DNA from: an uncultured Porphyromonas sp.
GTDB lineage: Bacteria > Bacteroidota > Bacteroidia > Bacteroidales > Porphyromonadaceae
DNA: 7,312 bases
NCBI GenBank assembly: GCA_947253195.1
Contig: CAMXXM010000065.1
Location: forward strand, 1 to 7,312
Direction: 5' to 3'
A program made the translations under genes and the position numbers. Shown here piece after piece: positions 5,730 to 7,312 of this stretch. Under the pieces are notes generated by a model. It made no database searches and was not told where the DNA came from. It saw nothing but the letters and a program-made list of their open reading frames with translations. The first letter of the stretch is position 1, and each line of letters begins with the position of its first letter.

Positions 5730-7160
5730 ATGAAAATGATGAAGTATCTCGCGGCCGCGCTCCTGTCCGCGCTTATGATTGTCCCCGCAATGGCTCAGGA
5801 CTGCTGCGCCAAGAAGGGAGGGCAGGAGAAGTCCTGCTCGCGCATGATCCAGACAAAGGTCCCGGAGCGACCTGCCGGACAGCAGGATATGCTGGCCTTC
5901 CGTGCCCCGAAGCTCCAGACAGTCCGGATCGGCATCATCGGTCTCGGTATGCGTGGCGTGAGTGCCGTCGACCGCCTGTCGGTCATCGAGGGCACGGATG
6001 TCGTGGCTCTCTGCGACCTTCACCAGGACCGGGCGGAGAAGAGCAATGCGATCCTCGAGAAGAATGGTCGCCACTCGGCAGAGCTCTACTACGGCTCAGA
6101 GGATGCGTGGAAGAAGCTCGTAGAGCGTCCTGACCTCGACCTGATCTACATCGTGACCGACTGGCAGACCCACGTCGAGATGGCAAAGTACGCCATGGAG
6201 CAGGGCAAGCACGTCGCTGTTGAGGTACCCGCCGCCTTCTCACTGGACGACATCTGGACGCTCATCGACACCTCCGAGCGGACTCGCAAGCATTGCATGA
6301 TGCTGGAGAATTGCGTCTACGACTTCTTCGAGATGACCACCCTTAACATGAAGAATAAGGGACTCCTCGGTGATATCGTCTATGCCGAGGGCGGCTATAT
6401 CCACAATCTGGAGGAGTTCTGGCCCTACTACGAGGGAGACTGGCGCATGGACTACAATATCAAGCACCGCGGCGACGTCTACCCGACCCACGGAATGGGT
6501 CCGGCTGCTCAGATCCTCGACCTCCACCGCGGAGATAAGATGAATGTCCTCGTCTCCATGGACACCACTCCCCGCAACCTCCCCGCTTACCTGGAGGAGG
6601 TACGCGGCGTCAAGGATGCCAAGGTGGCCAATGGTCAGCACACCATGACGATGATCCGCACGGAGAAGGGCCGCACCATCTTCATCCACCACGATGTCAC
6701 CACGCATCGCCCCTACAGCCGCCAGTACAATGTGGCCGGCACCAAGGGCTACGCCTCCAAGTACCCTGCCGAGCACTACGCCTTTGCCGGCACGGACCTG
6801 AAGGAGGCCGGTATGCCCGCTGTGGACGACCTGTCCACCCACAGCTGGGTCAGTCCCGAGATGCAGAAGGAGCTCTACGAGAAGTACAAGCACCCCATCA
6901 CACGCGAGCTGGAGAAGCGTGCCAAGGAGGTAGGCGGACACGGCGGTATGGACTTCATCATGGACTACCGCCTCATCTACTGCCTTCGCAATGGTCTGCC
7001 GCTCGACATGGATGTCTACGACATGGCAGAGTGGTGTGCACTGATCCCGCTCTCCCGGATCTCCCTCGAGCACGGCTTTGCCCCCGTCGAGGTACCCGAC
7101 TTCACACGCGGAGCCTGGCAGCGCCTCCAGGGCTACCACCACTACATGATCGGCGACTGA
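5730..7160 (+). CDS. Exported Gfo/Idh/MocA-fold glycosidase, GH109 type (alpha-N-acetylgalactosaminidase)
   Basis: A 476-residue exported protein of the Gfo/Idh/MocA fold, best matched to glycoside hydrolase family 109. These enzymes use bound NAD+ in a redox-assisted cleavage of alpha-GalNAc, as in blood-group A and mucin-type glycans. Residues 1-22 are a signal peptide (AALLSALMIVPAMA before Q23). Residues 24-60 are a linker with C25, C26 and C36. The Rossmann domain starts at V65 with GIIGLGMRG (68-76) and D96 after the second strand (ALCDLHQDR), and continues to E165-VPAAF. Then follow MMLENCVYD (190-198) and the GH109-typical HRGDVYPTHGMGPAAQ (246-261), which holds the Tyr and His expected in the active site. 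The C-terminal part ends in MIGD. Full length for the family. Substrate specificity is inferred from family; related oxidoreductase-fold proteins of other function are possible. Start choice is supported by the signal peptide. It is a single-gene unit with its own promoter and terminator. Base composition is the most GC-rich and codon-biased in the window, suggesting good expression. Confidence 0.93.
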   Translation: MKMMKYLAAALLSALMIVPAMAQDCCAKKGGQEKSCSRMIQTKVPERPAGQQDMLAFRAPKLQTVRIGIIGLGMRGVSAVDRLSVIEGTDVVALCDLHQDRAEKSNAILEKNGRHSAELYYGSEDAWKKLVERPDLDLIYIVTDWQTHVEMAKYAMEQGKHVAVEVPAAFSLDDIWTLIDTSERTRKHCMMLENCVYDFFEMTTLNMKNKGLLGDIVYAEGGYIHNLEEFWPYYEGDWRMDYNIKHRGDVYPTHGMGPAAQILDLHRGDKMNVLVSMDTTPRNLPAYLEEVRGVKDAKVANGQHTMTMIRTEKGRTIFIHHDVTTHRPYSRQYNVAGTKGYASKYPAEHYAFAGTDLKEAGMPAVDDLSTHSWVSPEMQKELYEKYKHPITRELEKRAKEVGGHGGMDFIMDYRLIYCLRNGLPLDMDVYDMAEWCALIPLSRISLEHGFAPVEVPDFTRGAWQRLQGYHHYMIGD

Positions 7161-7181
7161 TCCCCCTACCCATAGCCATCT

Positions 7182-7218
7182 GAGGAAGCACCACCCTTGC
7201 TCGGGGCGGTGCTTCCTC
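7182..7218 (+). terminator. Stem-loop terminator of the GH109 gene
   Basis: GAGGAAGCACC (7182-7192) pairs perfectly with GGTGCTTCCTC (7208-7218). After one mismatch, CCC (7194-7196) also pairs with GGG (7204-7206), giving a long GC-rich hairpin with a 7-base loop. It begins 22 bases after the stop codon. The downstream sequence GTTTCCTG is only weakly T-rich. Confidence 0.85.
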
Positions 7219-7251
7219 GTTTCCTGCGGGATTGTCTCTCAGTCCACTATT

Positions 7252-7280
7252 CTTTTACCGAGACCTTTGCACGGTAAAAG
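7252..7280. repeat. 9-bp perfect inverted repeat at contig edge, possible mobile-element end
   Basis: CTTTTACCG (7252-7260) and CGGTAAAAG (7272-7280) are perfect inverse copies around the 11-base loop AGACCTTTGCA. A second, alternative pairing GCAC/GTGC (7269-7272 with 7280-7283) overlaps it. The GAGACCTTTGCA core (7260-7271) resembles, from memory, terminal repeats of some Bacteroidota insertion sequences, and contigs often break a short way into such repeats, as here 32 bases later. No transposase is visible, so the element reading is inference. A simple hairpin is the alternative. Confidence 0.45.
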
Positions 7281-7312
7281 TGCCATATTTCCTTGTAGAT
7301 CAGATGTATAAT

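Noticed and set aside
6240..7142. Minus-strand open frame of 300 codons
   Set aside because: It is antisense to the GH109 gene with no recognisable domain; it is a by-product of strong codon bias on the other strand.
7299..7312. CAGATGTATAAT at the right end resembles the Nextera mosaic end
   Set aside because: It lacks two bases within the match and the flanks differ, so it is not adapter like bases 1-47; probably coincidence.
1..7312. tRNA, rRNA, CRISPR array, riboswitch, replication origin
   Set aside because: I looked on both strands and saw no regular repeat-spacer pattern, cloverleaf or conserved rRNA stretch.

Overview
The window looks like the end of a metagenome or draft-genome contig from a Bacteroidota bacterium. 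A Porphyromonas-like Bacteroidales is my best guess, but this rests on gene content and style, not on a marker gene. The evidence is three exact or near-exact matches to the Bacteroidota -7 promoter element TAnnTTTG, A-rich leaders without clear Shine-Dalgarno sequences, and typical families of this phylum (GH109 glycosidase, FGE/SUMF1-like secreted protein, GYF_2-CD225 membrane proteins, a cytolysin-like lipoprotein). The first 47 bases are not biological: they are untrimmed Illumina/Nextera library adapter.

Layout. (1) 48-1779, minus strand: a lipoprotein of the cholesterol-dependent-cytolysin-like (CDCL, thiol-activated cytolysin) family. It is open across 577 codons and cut at its C-terminus by the adapter junction. 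(2) 1780-2385: about 600 bases with no convincing gene, AT-rich close to the cytolysin and carrying a 16-bp perfect palindrome. (3) 2386-2420: a strong 14-bp stem-loop terminator. (4) 2460-4938, minus strand: three genes in a row with 4-base ATGA overlaps. In transcription order they are a GYF_2-CD225 membrane protein, a secreted FGE/SUMF1-fold protein without the FGE catalytic cysteines, and a secreted alpha/beta hydrolase resembling the PET-hydrolase/chlorophyllase/dienelactone-hydrolase group. (5) 5017-5550, minus strand: a second GYF_2-CD225 protein with its own promoter. (6) 5551-5729: a divergent promoter region. (7) 5730-7160, plus strand: an exported Gfo/Idh/MocA-fold glycosidase of the GH109 type, followed by a stem-loop terminator. 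(8) 7252-7280: an inverted repeat near the contig end that may be the edge of a repeated or insertion element.

How the parts may work together. The minus-strand block couples small two-helix membrane proteins to two exported proteins acting in the periplasm or at the outer surface. This suggests an envelope-located module of unknown purpose. The CDCL lipoprotein is separated from it by a terminator and is probably its own transcription unit. It is a candidate pore-former that does not use cholesterol through the classical undecapeptide. The GH109 enzyme fits removal of alpha-GalNAc from host mucin-type glycans and is transcribed away from the rest. Only the ATGA overlaps and promoter positions are direct evidence of co-expression; a shared function is inference.
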